Part shown: positions 18,101 to 25,785 of the stretch, piece after piece
Layout of the letters: each line of letters begins with the position of its first letter
Position numbering within the stretch: the first letter of the stretch is position 1
Assembly: GCA_029256575.1 (NCBI GenBank)
Contig: JAQSXR010000009.1
Location: 1 to 64,000 of the forward strand
DNA length: 64,000 nt
Reading direction: 5' to 3'
Source of the DNA: Clostridiales bacterium
GTDB lineage: Bacteria > Bacillota > Clostridia > Lachnospirales > JAQSXR01
Position numbers and translations under genes: made by a program
The notes under the pieces: model-generated
What the model saw: the letters and a program-made list of their open reading frames with translations, nothing else
What the model was told of the DNA's origin: nothing
Database searches by the model: none

Positions 18101-19762
18101 GTAAAATATTTATCAGATTTAGCAGTCGAAGAAAATATTAAAGTGCGACCGCTATGGCTTCCTGCAATTCCTGCACTCATATATGTTGATGCATTAAAAT
18201 ATAAATATAATTATAAATCGAATAGAACATACTTAAATCCTATTATTGGCGAATATGATGATCCTTTCAATCAAAGCCAGAAACTCTTAACATTACCATT
18301 ATCTGACGATGGTAACACAATCATCTACGGTGCAACAGGGAATGGGAAGGCTACAATACTTAATGCAATAATATATTCATTAATTCGTGAGCATAGAGCT
18401 GATGAGTTGAATTTATACTTACTAGATTTTGGGGCAGAAACATTGAGGGCATTTTCAAAAGCACCACATGTTGGAGAAGTTTTGTTTACAAACGATATTG
18501 AAAAGATAATAAATATGTTTAAAATGCTTCAAAAAGAAATTGATAAAAGAAAAAAATTGTTTTCTGATTATGGTGGTGACTACAAAACATATTGTAAATC
18601 CGCAGAAAAGATAGTACCCAATATCGTTGTAATTATAAATAATTACTCTGCTTTTGCAGAATTATTTGAGTGTCTTGAAAATGACCTGGCACAGTTAACT
18701 CGTGAAGGATTGAAATATGGAATAATATTTATTCTTACAGCAAGTAACACGAATGCCGTACGATATAGACTTCAACAGAATTTTAAACAACTTATCGTTT
18801 TGCAGTTAAATGATATGTCAGACTACACGGGTGTAATAGGAAGTACTGATGGTGTTTATCCATCAAAGATTAAAGGAAGAGGATTAATAAAGAATGGTAG
18901 AGTATATGAATTTCAGACTGCACATATAATTGATGGGGAAGATCAATATGAATATATTCGTAATATATGCGATGAACTACTAAGAACCTCTACTTGCATT
19001 GCAAAGAAGGTACCTATATTGCCAAATAACGTAAATGTAGAGTTTGTTAAGTCAGAGATACACGGATTAGACTCTGTACCAGTCGGTGTTGGAAAGCAAA
19101 GTCTACAAATTAATACTCTAAACATTAGAAGTAAATATATTTCATTGGTATTGTCGCAAGAAATTAATCAAGTGGAGAAATTTACGCAAGGTCTTTCAGA
19201 AGTTATATCCCGAATTCAGGGAATTTCTACATTAGTACTTGATGTGGAGGGGCTATTCTCAGAAGATATTATGAAAACATATGAATACATACAAACGGAT
19301 TTTGAAATACAAATACAAGAGTTGTTCAAAGAACTTGTAAAAAGAAATAATATATACAAAGATTCCAAAATGGATAATAAAGTACTGGAATCCTTTCATA
19401 CTTCAGTATGCATAATCGTAGGACTAAAATTATTATATGAAGTACTTACTGAGGATGGGAAAGACAAACTAAAAGTCATGCTTGATAAAGGGGAAGCTTT
19501 ATACAATCTACATTTTATTGTTTGTGATTCAGTAAGTAATATAGCAACTTTTGCATATGATGCATGGTATAAGCATCATATTTCGGGTGGAGATGGTATA
19601 TGGGTTGGAGAAGGTATTGCAGATCAATATAACTTGAAGCTATCAAAAGTCTCAAATGATTTGTACAGCGAAATAGGAAATGGTTTCGGATATGTGGTAA
19701 ATAGAGGGAAACAATCATTGGTAAAATTATTAACTTCAGATTCAGGGGGTACTGAACAATGA
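15158..19762 (+). CDS. essC: Type VII secretion ATPase EssC (FtsK/SpoIIIE family)
   Basis: The start is ATG 15158 after AGAGGTGG; a GTG at 15110 falls in the leader hairpin. The 1534-residue protein has an N-terminal FHA-type region (about 110-165, with the SIGRA, GNHAK and TNSTNGTFVNG motifs), two membrane helices (about 260-282 and 292-317), then tandem ATPase domains. Domain 1 is complete: Walker A GMTGSGKSE about 710, Walker B LFIISDEFAEL about 826, and ATQKPSGVV. Domain 2 has a Walker A GATGNGKAT about 1057, but its Walker B site reads VVIINNYSAF without the acidic pair. The C-terminal third domain has no P-loop. EssC drives export of WXG100-type proteins across the membrane. It overlaps yukD by four bases. 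Confidence 0.93.
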   Translation: MIVTLIKKDKIFSMTLPVKVNGQYWVADLDDRGKERKLISVEAINGEWVIRSNKFAKIIDSGNEVIKSTILKPLSFYNLGIKGENDKVLLFSEPITESRQKYKKLIVCEGCELSIGRANENSICFSNKFVSGNHAKLINFNNCWTITDTNSTNGTFVNGYRVSTKKVLPGDVIYIMGFKIIIGGSFIAINNPDERVVYDEKLLYKFVKQQVELIDEEEDDHIYQSNTEFFYRSPRFKRDVQTAEIKIDAPPAIQKLDQIPLALLLGPSITMGIMALSTGVLTLTNVMNGGGNMRSALPSLMMSVSMLLGTVLWPILTKSFEKKMRIKNEKKRQEKYSAYLESVRDDIVKECKLQSEILNENNVPLEECTARIKSQKRNLWERVCGQNDFLNLRLGIGNLPLDAEIKYPEKRFSMDDDNLQDALYSLADEPKHLVQVPVTYSLTEEYVSGLIGERGLTLDFVKGLILQLVSLHSYDEVKLVFLIDKIEVTKWEYIKWLPHSWDDTKSIRFLATDMNEVKELSAYIDREIINREALSDKEYKDFAPYYVVIAASKALADKAEMIVHLLKQKKNKGFSLITLFDELKNLPKECSMVIELDEKLSKIYDKDDISGKRIDFIADIDSCENALSLSTALANIQLDLSSQRYSLPNMLTFLEMFGVGKIEHLNPLMRWKENNPTITLQAPIGVDTMGGVFSLDLHEKFHGPHGLVAGMTGSGKSEFIITYILSLAVNYHPDEVAFILIDYKGGGLTGAFEDEDKGIKLPHLAGTITNLDGAAVKRSLISIQSELRRRQAVFNEARKISNEGTMDIYKYQKLYRDKVVSEAVPHLFIISDEFAELKSQQPEFMEQLISAARIGRSLGVHLILATQKPSGVVDDQIWSNSRFRVCLKVQEKADSMDMIKRPDAAELSATGRFYLQVGFNELFDLGQSAWCGAPYNPSDKVEKKLDDSIRIVDNLGRTIKEVKPAKKKSMSASNVKQIVAIVKYLSDLAVEENIKVRPLWLPAIPALIYVDALKYKYNYKSNRTYLNPIIGEYDDPFNQSQKLLTLPLSDDGNTIIYGATGNGKATILNAIIYSLIREHRADELNLYLLDFGAETLRAFSKAPHVGEVLFTNDIEKIINMFKMLQKEIDKRKKLFSDYGGDYKTYCKSAEKIVPNIVVIINNYSAFAELFECLENDLAQLTREGLKYGIIFILTASNTNAVRYRLQQNFKQLIVLQLNDMSDYTGVIGSTDGVYPSKIKGRGLIKNGRVYEFQTAHIIDGEDQYEYIRNICDELLRTSTCIAKKVPILPNNVNVEFVKSEIHGLDSVPVGVGKQSLQINTLNIRSKYISLVLSQEINQVEKFTQGLSEVISRIQGISTLVLDVEGLFSEDIMKTYEYIQTDFEIQIQELFKELVKRNNIYKDSKMDNKVLESFHTSVCIIVGLKLLYEVLTEDGKDKLKVMLDKGEALYNLHFIVCDSVSNIATFAYDAWYKHHISGGDGIWVGEGIADQYNLKLSKVSNDLYSEIGNGFGYVVNRGKQSLVKLLTSDSGGTEQ

Positions 19763-20010
19763 ATAAAATACTAGTTGAAGTTTATTTGCCAGTGGCAGAT
19801 ATTTCGTATGACGTGTTTATCCCGACGAAGAGTAAATTATTTGAAGTACTACCTTTATTATCTAAGTCAATATCTGAGTTGTCTGGAGGTTTGTATTTAG
19901 CAACGGAAGATACAATCCTATGTAATTATAATGATGGTGCAATTTATAATATTAACTTATCAGTCGAAGAATTAGGTTTAAAGAATGGTTCAAAACTGAT
20001 ATTAATATAA
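19759..20010 (+). CDS. YukD/EsaB-like ubiquitin-fold T7SS protein
   Basis: An 83-residue protein whose ATGA overlaps the essC stop. Length, beta-rich pattern and ending LGLKNGSKLILI match the YukD/EsaB ubiquitin-like family encoded in Firmicute T7SS loci, where they are cytosolic accessory or regulatory parts. It begins ILVEVYLPVADISYDVFIP. The coupling to essC and the WXG100 genes just behind support the call. Confidence 0.85.
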   Translation: MNKILVEVYLPVADISYDVFIPTKSKLFEVLPLLSKSISELSGGLYLATEDTILCNYNDGAIYNINLSVEELGLKNGSKLILI

Positions 20011-20034
20011 ATAAAAAAAAGGAGGGAAAACCGA

Positions 20035-20337
20035 ATGGCAAGAACAATTACAGTAGATCCAGCAAAACTTGATTCCGCAGCTACACAAATGGAAACACAA
20101 TCAGCAGATTACAAAAAAGTATATGAACAATTATTTAATGAAGTTGATGGTATGGCGGCTGCATGGCAAGGATCAGACAACATAGCGTTCACAACGCAAA
20201 TTAAAGGATTTATGGATGATTTTCAAGCAATGGTTGCATTAATGAACCAATATGCTGAGTTCTTAAAGAACAGTGCTACTCAATACAGAGGAACACAAAA
20301 CGAAATCATTACCCAAGCAAAAAGACTTACAAACTAA
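20035..20337 (+). CDS. WXG100-family T7SS substrate, copy 1
   Basis: Exactly 100 residues, helical, with the WXG turn as AAWQGSDN near residue 41-48 between two long helices. It starts after AAAGGAGGG, the strongest ribosome site in the locus. WXG100 proteins are secreted as helical hairpin dimers by EssC. The C-terminal end NEIITQAKRLTN lacks an obvious YxxxD/E signal; FLKNSATQYRGTQNE holds a partial one. A second WXG100 gene follows 19 bases on, probably the dimer partner. Confidence 0.92.
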   Translation: MARTITVDPAKLDSAATQMETQSADYKKVYEQLFNEVDGMAAAWQGSDNIAFTTQIKGFMDDFQAMVALMNQYAEFLKNSATQYRGTQNEIITQAKRLTN

Positions 20338-20356
20338 TTGAAAGGAGGATACTAAA

Positions 20357-20659
20357 ATGGCAATTGAAGGAATAAAAATTTCCCTTGGTGAGGTAACAAA
20401 AACGGCTGGGACTATTCGTACATTGAATACGAGTCTTAGTGCTCGATTGACAGAAATAAAGTCACAGATGAATGGCCTTGCTAGTACTTGGCAAAGTGAT
20501 GCTTCAAATACAATACGTGAAAAGTTCAACAATCTTGCTCCTCGTTTCGAAGAATATGAAAAAGTGGTTGGAGCTTACGCAACATTTCTAGACAGTACCG
20601 TTACAAGTTATGATGCAACTGAAACAGCAATTAATAGTAATGCAAGTTCTTTTAAATAA
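20357..20659 (+). CDS. WXG100-family T7SS substrate, copy 2
   Basis: Also exactly 100 residues, sharing the hairpin plan but little sequence with copy 1. The turn reads STWQSDAS (W-x-S rather than W-x-G). The C-terminal helix contains SYDATETAINSNA, in which YDATE resembles the YxxxE export signal. It starts after GAAAGGAGG. A perfect 14-bp inverted repeat follows the stop, which would mark the 3' end of a WXG100-rich transcript. Divergence from copy 1 suggests a heterodimer, as in EsxA/EsxB. Confidence 0.92.
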   Translation: MAIEGIKISLGEVTKTAGTIRTLNTSLSARLTEIKSQMNGLASTWQSDASNTIREKFNNLAPRFEEYEKVVGAYATFLDSTVTSYDATETAINSNASSFK

Positions 20660-20668
20660 AATCATATA

Positions 20669-20702
20669 TAGCAGAGTGATATCAATAAATATCACTCTGC
20701 TA
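20669..20702 (+). other. Perfect 14-bp hairpin after the WXG100 pair
   Basis: TAGCAGAGTGATAT and ATATCACTCTGCTA pair without mismatch around CAATAA. No T-run follows, so it looks like an mRNA 3'-end stabiliser or partial terminator separating the abundant WXG100 message from the rest of the locus. Confidence 0.65.
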
Positions 20703-20815
20703 AACAATGAATGTGATATCGAAAATAAACCTTTTTAAGGTATATATATATATAAATAAAAAGCATCACAAATAGACTCGTTGTTAATTCATATTTATTT
20801 TAAGGGGGAAATGTT

Positions 20816-21178
20816 ATGGGAATTAGTGTTTCAGCAGCGGTTTCACAATCAAATGGTTTTGGTAATTATGCTTCAAATTTACGACTCGTACAAACATCAC
20901 TAAATAATTATAAGAGTACAATGAATAATTGTTGGAATGCAGAAGAAATGGTGCATATTAATACTGCAATTGAAGTTGTAAACGCTAACATAGTTAGTGC
21001 TATTTCAGTATTGGATGGGTTGAAATCGGATGTAACGAGTGTTGCTTATGAAATTAAAAGGGAGGAGGAAGCAGCCGCAGCAGCGAGGGCAGCAGCAGAA
21101 GCTAGGGCGAGGGAAGCAGCTGCTAGAGCAAGGGAAGCAGCAGCGAAAGCTGCACTAAATAAAACGAAAGTAAAATAA
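20816..21178 (+). CDS. Small helical WXG100-like protein with Ala/Arg-rich tail
   Basis: A 120-residue protein after AAGGGGG. The first 85 residues look like a short helical hairpin with NCWNAEEM at the turn, reminiscent of the WXG motif but without the Gly. From about residue 85 the tail is almost only Ala, Glu and Arg (repeats of AREAAA), a continuous charged helix or coiled coil, ending ALNKTKVK. It lies between the WXG100 genes and the FHA gene, so a role as T7SS substrate, chaperone or scaffold is likely. Family not recognised with certainty. Confidence 0.75.
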   Translation: MGISVSAAVSQSNGFGNYASNLRLVQTSLNNYKSTMNNCWNAEEMVHINTAIEVVNANIVSAISVLDGLKSDVTSVAYEIKREEEAAAAARAAAEARAREAAARAREAAAKAALNKTKVK

Positions 21179-21219
21179 AACCGTGCAAAAATATATATTC
21201 AAAGGGAGGCGGTTAGCAT

Positions 21220-22407
21220 TTGAATAAAATTACTTTTTTAAACAAAGATGGATATCGATACATTACAACGAAATTACAAGGAAATCAACAGATAAATATG
21301 CGAGAAGTGGATGTACTTAATCAAAGATCAATAGAGGGCTTACTACCAGTTATTGTATTGAATGCATCTAGAAGCATATCACTAAAGTATGATGCAACAT
21401 CCTTAATTTCATTTGAAAGTTTTTCGAAAAATGTTCTAAGTAAAAAGCAGTTTGTTGATATGCTTCTATACATTGCAAAATTATTTAAAGCGACACAAGA
21501 GGTTTACTTATACAACAAAAATATACTATTAGATTATAAATACATTATGGTAAACCCTCAATCGAAAAAACTTTTTTTCGCATATTTACCAATTCAAAAT
21601 TATGAGAATAGTTTACAACTCAAGTCTTTCTTTTTAGATATGGTATTTAAATTAGTGTTTAACAAATTTGAAAATACTGATTATGTTAAGAAATATATTG
21701 AGTTTCTAAATAATAGAACAAGTTTCTCTTTATATGAGTTCGAAGAATTTTTACATAAAATAGATAAAGAAATTCTAAATAATAGTATTAATAACAGTCG
21801 TAATATTAGTTTAGAAGAAAAACAAAAATGTACTGCGTGTGGATATATGAATGATAGTGATGCGCGATTTTGCGTAGATTGTGGGAATGACTTGAAAGTT
21901 GAGAAAAAAGAAGTAAACAGCACTACGTATACTCCTATACCGATTGATATCGATGATAAATCTCAAAAGGATTTGATTATTCCAGATAAGTTACAAGTTA
22001 GAAATCCAACCGGTAGACCAGAGACTCAAAGTTTCAATGAAACAACAGTATTAGGTGCAGATAATGTATATGGTACAACTGTTCTATCGGATGAAGAATT
22101 AAATGAACCTTCATATCCTTATTTAATTCGTAAAAAAACAGGAGAGAAAATTATCTTGGATAAACCAGTTTACAGAATTGGAAAAGAAAAGAGTTACGTG
22201 GATTATTTCGTTGTTGATAATGGGGCAGTGAGCCGTAGTCATGCAGATTTTATCTCGAGCAACGGTAAATTCTTTGTTCAAGACAAGAACTCTACCAATA
22301 AAACATATATCAACGGAATAGCTATTCCTATTAATAAAGAAGTTGAAATATTTGATGGACAAATAATCAGTCTTGCAAATGAAGAATTTATGTTTATGGT
22401 TAAGTAA
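21220..22407 (+). CDS. FHA-domain protein with DUF6382-like N-terminus and zinc ribbon
   Basis: A 395-residue protein starting at TTG after AAAGGGAGG. Residues 1-185 resemble the DUF6382 region found before FHA domains in clostridia. Then comes a zinc ribbon (CTACGYMNDSDARFCVDCG, about 205-223), a linker with two TTVL motifs (about 273-292) and an FHA domain (about 305-395) with RIGKEKSYVDY, SRSHADF and NSTNKTYING. FHA domains bind phosphothreonine. The TTVL sites are likely substrates of the kinase encoded two genes later. The N-terminal part may stand in for the pseudokinase part of EssB (hypothesis). Confidence 0.82.
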   Translation: MNKITFLNKDGYRYITTKLQGNQQINMREVDVLNQRSIEGLLPVIVLNASRSISLKYDATSLISFESFSKNVLSKKQFVDMLLYIAKLFKATQEVYLYNKNILLDYKYIMVNPQSKKLFFAYLPIQNYENSLQLKSFFLDMVFKLVFNKFENTDYVKKYIEFLNNRTSFSLYEFEEFLHKIDKEILNNSINNSRNISLEEKQKCTACGYMNDSDARFCVDCGNDLKVEKKEVNSTTYTPIPIDIDDKSQKDLIIPDKLQVRNPTGRPETQSFNETTVLGADNVYGTTVLSDEELNEPSYPYLIRKKTGEKIILDKPVYRIGKEKSYVDYFVVDNGAVSRSHADFISSNGKFFVQDKNSTNKTYINGIAIPINKEVEIFDGQIISLANEEFMFMVK

Positions 22408-22433
22408 TTTTTATATTAATGGGGGGATGAAGA

Positions 22434-23204
22434 TTGAATTATTTAACAGCAGTACATACAGATGTTGGTTTAAAAAAGACAACAAATCAAGATAGCATAT
22501 GTTTGAATATTGCAGATACTTCAATAGGAAAAGTTGCTTTTGCAGTATTATGTGATGGTATGGGTGGGTTATCAAAAGGTGAACTAGCGAGTGCAACGTT
22601 AATAAGAGCTTTTAAAAAATGGTTTTGCACAGAGCTTCCTCTTATTATTGAATCTGGATGTGATTTGAATATTGTGAGAAATAATTGGTCAAATATTATT
22701 ACGGAGCAAAATAATAGAATTTCAAATTATGGTAAAACAATTGGAGCGAGCTTGGGTACAACATTAACAGTCTTGTTAATTATTAACGATACTTATCTCA
22801 TTGCGAATGTAGGTGATTCAAGGGCTTACGAACTAAACGAGAATATAATTCAAATAACAAAAGATCATACAGTGGTAGAAAGAGAAATTGAACGAGGAAG
22901 ATTAACCCTTGAAGAAGCAGAAAAAGATTCACGAAGAAATGTTTTGTTACAGTGTATTGGAGCTTCAAGTGTTGTAGTACCTGACTTTTTTGAGGGAAAA
23001 GTAATTACAGGATCCGCATTTTTACTATGCACGGATGGCTTTCGACATGAAGTTTCGACAAAAGAAATATATGATAGTTTAACTCCGAAGCATCTGTTAT
23101 ATGAAGGGGATATAGAAGCAAAAATAAGAAAACTAATTGATTTGATCAAAGTACGCAAGGAACAAGATAATATAACGGCAGCAATAATTAAAATCACGGC
23201 TTGA
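22434..23204 (+). CDS. PP2C-family Ser/Thr protein phosphatase
   Basis: A 256-residue complete PP2C, starting at TTG 22434 after GGGGGGATGA. Metal-binding and catalytic motifs are intact: VHTDVGLKKTTNQDS, VLCDGMGGLSKGE, IANVGDSRAYEL, ITKDHTVV, LLCTDGF and KEQDNITAAI. It is soluble. With the adjacent kinase it forms a reversible phosphorylation pair, and it likely reverses phosphorylation of the FHA protein and other T7SS parts. It is separated by 17 bases from the kinase start. Confidence 0.93.
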   Translation: MNYLTAVHTDVGLKKTTNQDSICLNIADTSIGKVAFAVLCDGMGGLSKGELASATLIRAFKKWFCTELPLIIESGCDLNIVRNNWSNIITEQNNRISNYGKTIGASLGTTLTVLLIINDTYLIANVGDSRAYELNENIIQITKDHTVVEREIERGRLTLEEAEKDSRRNVLLQCIGASSVVVPDFFEGKVITGSAFLLCTDGFRHEVSTKEIYDSLTPKHLLYEGDIEAKIRKLIDLIKVRKEQDNITAAIIKITA

Positions 23205-23221
23205 TAAAGGGGGGAAGCTAT

Positions 23222-24919
23222 TTGACACAAATTGGATCTGTTATTGATAATAAGTATGAAATTCTAAAACTCATAGGGCAAGGTGGAATGTCGACCGTTT
23301 ACCTAGCAATGGATAAGCGATTAAATAAACAATGGGCAGTAAAAGAGATTAGAAAAGAAGCGAGTGGTAAAAATAACGATGTAATTGTTCAAAGTTTGCT
23401 GGCAGAAGCAAACCTAATGAAACGATTTGATCATTCATCATTACCTCGTATCGTAGACATTATAGATAATGGGAAAACAATATATGTTGTAATGGATTAT
23501 ATTGAAGGAGAACCATTAGATCGTATTCTGAATGAATATGGGGCACAGCCACAGGATCTTGTTATTGATTGGGCAAAACAGCTTTGCGATGTTCTTGGAT
23601 ATTTGCACACAAGAACTCCTGCAGTTATATATAGAGATATGAAACCTGCAAATATAATGCTAAAACCAGAAGGTAATTTAAAACTCATTGATTTTGGTAT
23701 AGCAAGAGAGTATAAAGAACAAAATCTTGCTGATACTGTAAGTTTGGGAACAAAGGGTTACGCCGCACCTGAGCAATTTGGAGGTAAGGGTCAGACAGAT
23801 GCAAGAACAGATATATATTGTTTGGGAGTTACGTTGTACCACCTAGTTACGGGTCAAAATCCATGCGAACCACCTTATGAGCTTTATCCGATAAGACAAT
23901 GGAATCCTTCACTATCGGGAGGGTTCGAGCGAATCATCCAAAAATGCACGCAGTTAAATCCAGCAGATAGATATCAAAGCTGTTCTGAATTACTGTACGC
24001 ACTTGAACATTATGAAGAAGTAGATGATACATATCGAAATAAACAAAAGAAAAAACTTAAGTTATTTATCTTGGTTGCTTCGTTTACCACTCTGTTTTTA
24101 TTCATTGGTATCTTTGGTAATGTAATGGCCACGTCAGAAAATAATAAAGATTATGAATCAAAGATAAGCATCCAAACATCAACTGGATTTGAAGATAAAG
24201 TTAGTACTTATATTGAGGCAATTAAGCTTATGAAGAACGACAATAGAGCTTATCTTAAATTGCTAGAAGCTTATACAGACAACAATCAGTTTGGACCAGA
24301 AGAAAGAAAACAATTTATGGCATTATATAACTCGTATAGCAGTGAATTCAATGTGAATAGTTTAGAATTCGCTAAATTAAATTATGCAATTGGTGAAATT
24401 TTTTGGGGACTTTATGAAGAGCCCAGTGATGACTCCTTCAGCCTACGAGCAATCAAAGCCAGAGATTATTTTGGAAATATCGTAAGCAATGCACCTGTTG
24501 ATTATGAAAACAGGCAAATGGCGGAAAGTTATTTTATTGTATGCAGTTTTTATAAGGAATACGTGAATAACAGTAGTAGTGTAAAAGAGCCAACTTCGGA
24601 TGAATATACTTCGTTGTTGCAATCATTGGAAGTTTGTATTGAAAATATTGATAACTACAATTCATCAGATAAACCTTATATTAAATTAACGATGTATTTG
24701 GGAATAAGTGAATTACTTTATAGTCATAGACAGGGATTTGCAGTAAATGGAATAGATCAAAAAAAGGTAACCGATTTGCTTAGCTCTGTTTACCAAAAAA
24801 CCAATAATATTTCGGTCACTCAAGATAAATCTTTAGTTAAGAAAACAAAAATTCTTGAGAGCTATGATACATACCTAGATGCTATTGAAGTAACTTACAA
24901 AAACCAAGGGAGGAGATAA
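23222..24919 (+). CDS. Membrane Ser/Thr protein kinase (PknB-like)
   Basis: I start at TTG 23222, after GGGGGGAAG; a TTG at 23201 overlaps the phosphatase end. The 565-residue protein has an N-terminal kinase domain (about 8-265): glycine loop LIGQGGMSTVYLA, ATP Lys in WAVKEI, catalytic loop as YRDMKPANIML (Tyr in place of His), DFG in LIDFGIARE, and GYAAPEQFG. A single membrane helix at about 282-302 (LFILVASFTTLFLFIGIFG) leads to a 260-residue helical extracellular domain with no PASTA repeats. It therefore senses something outside the cell other than through PASTA modules. It lies within the T7SS operon. Confidence 0.92.
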   Translation: MTQIGSVIDNKYEILKLIGQGGMSTVYLAMDKRLNKQWAVKEIRKEASGKNNDVIVQSLLAEANLMKRFDHSSLPRIVDIIDNGKTIYVVMDYIEGEPLDRILNEYGAQPQDLVIDWAKQLCDVLGYLHTRTPAVIYRDMKPANIMLKPEGNLKLIDFGIAREYKEQNLADTVSLGTKGYAAPEQFGGKGQTDARTDIYCLGVTLYHLVTGQNPCEPPYELYPIRQWNPSLSGGFERIIQKCTQLNPADRYQSCSELLYALEHYEEVDDTYRNKQKKKLKLFILVASFTTLFLFIGIFGNVMATSENNKDYESKISIQTSTGFEDKVSTYIEAIKLMKNDNRAYLKLLEAYTDNNQFGPEERKQFMALYNSYSSEFNVNSLEFAKLNYAIGEIFWGLYEEPSDDSFSLRAIKARDYFGNIVSNAPVDYENRQMAESYFIVCSFYKEYVNNSSSVKEPTSDEYTSLLQSLEVCIENIDNYNSSDKPYIKLTMYLGISELLYSHRQGFAVNGIDQKKVTDLLSSVYQKTNNISVTQDKSLVKKTKILESYDTYLDAIEVTYKNQGRR

Positions 24920-24920
24920 A

Positions 24921-25304
24921 ATGGCAGAAGTTTTATCAATTATTTCTATTTCAGCATTTATCATTTTTGGTGCACTTCTTTTTCTTACAATAGTTCTCGC
25001 TATCAAATTTAATATTCCCAAAATCATTGGTGATTTAAGTGGTCATACTGCAAAAAAAAGTATTGAACACATACGCGAGAAAAATGAAAAAACGGGTAAA
25101 AAACCTTTTAAACCAAGTATCATAAATGTGAACCGTGGTAAGGTAACTGAAAACATGGATACAGATATTTTATCCGATGGAACGGAAGTACTAAGTAATG
25201 TAACAGATATATTAGAAAGGACAGATGAATTAACAACTCAATCAGCAGTGAGATTTACCATTGTTAAGGAAGTTGTTTTGATTCATACGGATGAGGTTAT
25301 TTAA
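24921..25304 (+). CDS. Single-pass membrane protein with Thr-rich cytoplasmic tail
   Basis: A 127-residue protein starting one base after the kinase stop, with GGGAGG just upstream. One N-terminal membrane helix (about 6-30) is followed by a basic, then acidic tail. The tail holds DGTEVLSNVTDILERTDELTT (about 88-108), echoing the TTVL sites of the FHA protein. It may be a phospho-Thr ligand that docks FHA domains at the membrane. That role is inferred. No known family is recognised. Confidence 0.75.
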   Translation: MAEVLSIISISAFIIFGALLFLTIVLAIKFNIPKIIGDLSGHTAKKSIEHIREKNEKTGKKPFKPSIINVNRGKVTENMDTDILSDGTEVLSNVTDILERTDELTTQSAVRFTIVKEVVLIHTDEVI

Positions 25305-25305
25305 A

Positions 25306-25785
25306 ATGAATAATAAAACATTATTTAAAACAATCTTGATATACATAGGAGTGGTTGCACTTTTGGTATCTTCTTATTCTTTATTATGTATTCCTTATGC
25401 TAGTAATTTAGCGCAGAATGGGGATGTATTATTAAGAAATCTATGGGCAGCAGTATTTTGGCTCACACTTATATTAGGTTATGGGACTTTTTTCATAGTA
25501 GAATTATCCAGGAAAAAAACTACTACTAAAACGAAGAAAGGGAAGAAAGCCCTCCCTGGTATTATAAAATTTTATTCGAATAGTCTTGCAAAGGTTGTAG
25601 ATATAATTTTTGCAGTTAGTATTATTTTGATTTTAGTTCTGCAATTTATAAATGGAATAAATGAATATTTAAGTTATGCATTGCTATCCACCTCTTTATT
25701 TTTATTCCATATGCATTGTTTTGTAAATGGGGAAAATTATAGATGGATTGCTAATAAAAATAATAAGGAGTTAAAACAACAATGA
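25306..25785 (+). CDS. Four-helix membrane protein, unknown function
   Basis: I prefer ATG 25306 (GAGG upstream) over the ATG at 25291, which overlaps the preceding gene; both are in frame. The 159-residue product has about four hydrophobic helices, including ILIYIGVVALLVSSYSLL near the start and IIFAVSIILILVLQFI, with a basic loop KKTTTKTKKGKK between helix pairs. No family recognised. Its position inside the T7SS operon and four-base overlap with the large surface-protein gene suggest it could be an envelope part of the secretion apparatus. Confidence 0.75.
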   Translation: MNNKTLFKTILIYIGVVALLVSSYSLLCIPYASNLAQNGDVLLRNLWAAVFWLTLILGYGTFFIVELSRKKTTTKTKKGKKALPGIIKFYSNSLAKVVDIIFAVSIILILVLQFINGINEYLSYALLSTSLFLFHMHCFVNGENYRWIANKNNKELKQQ

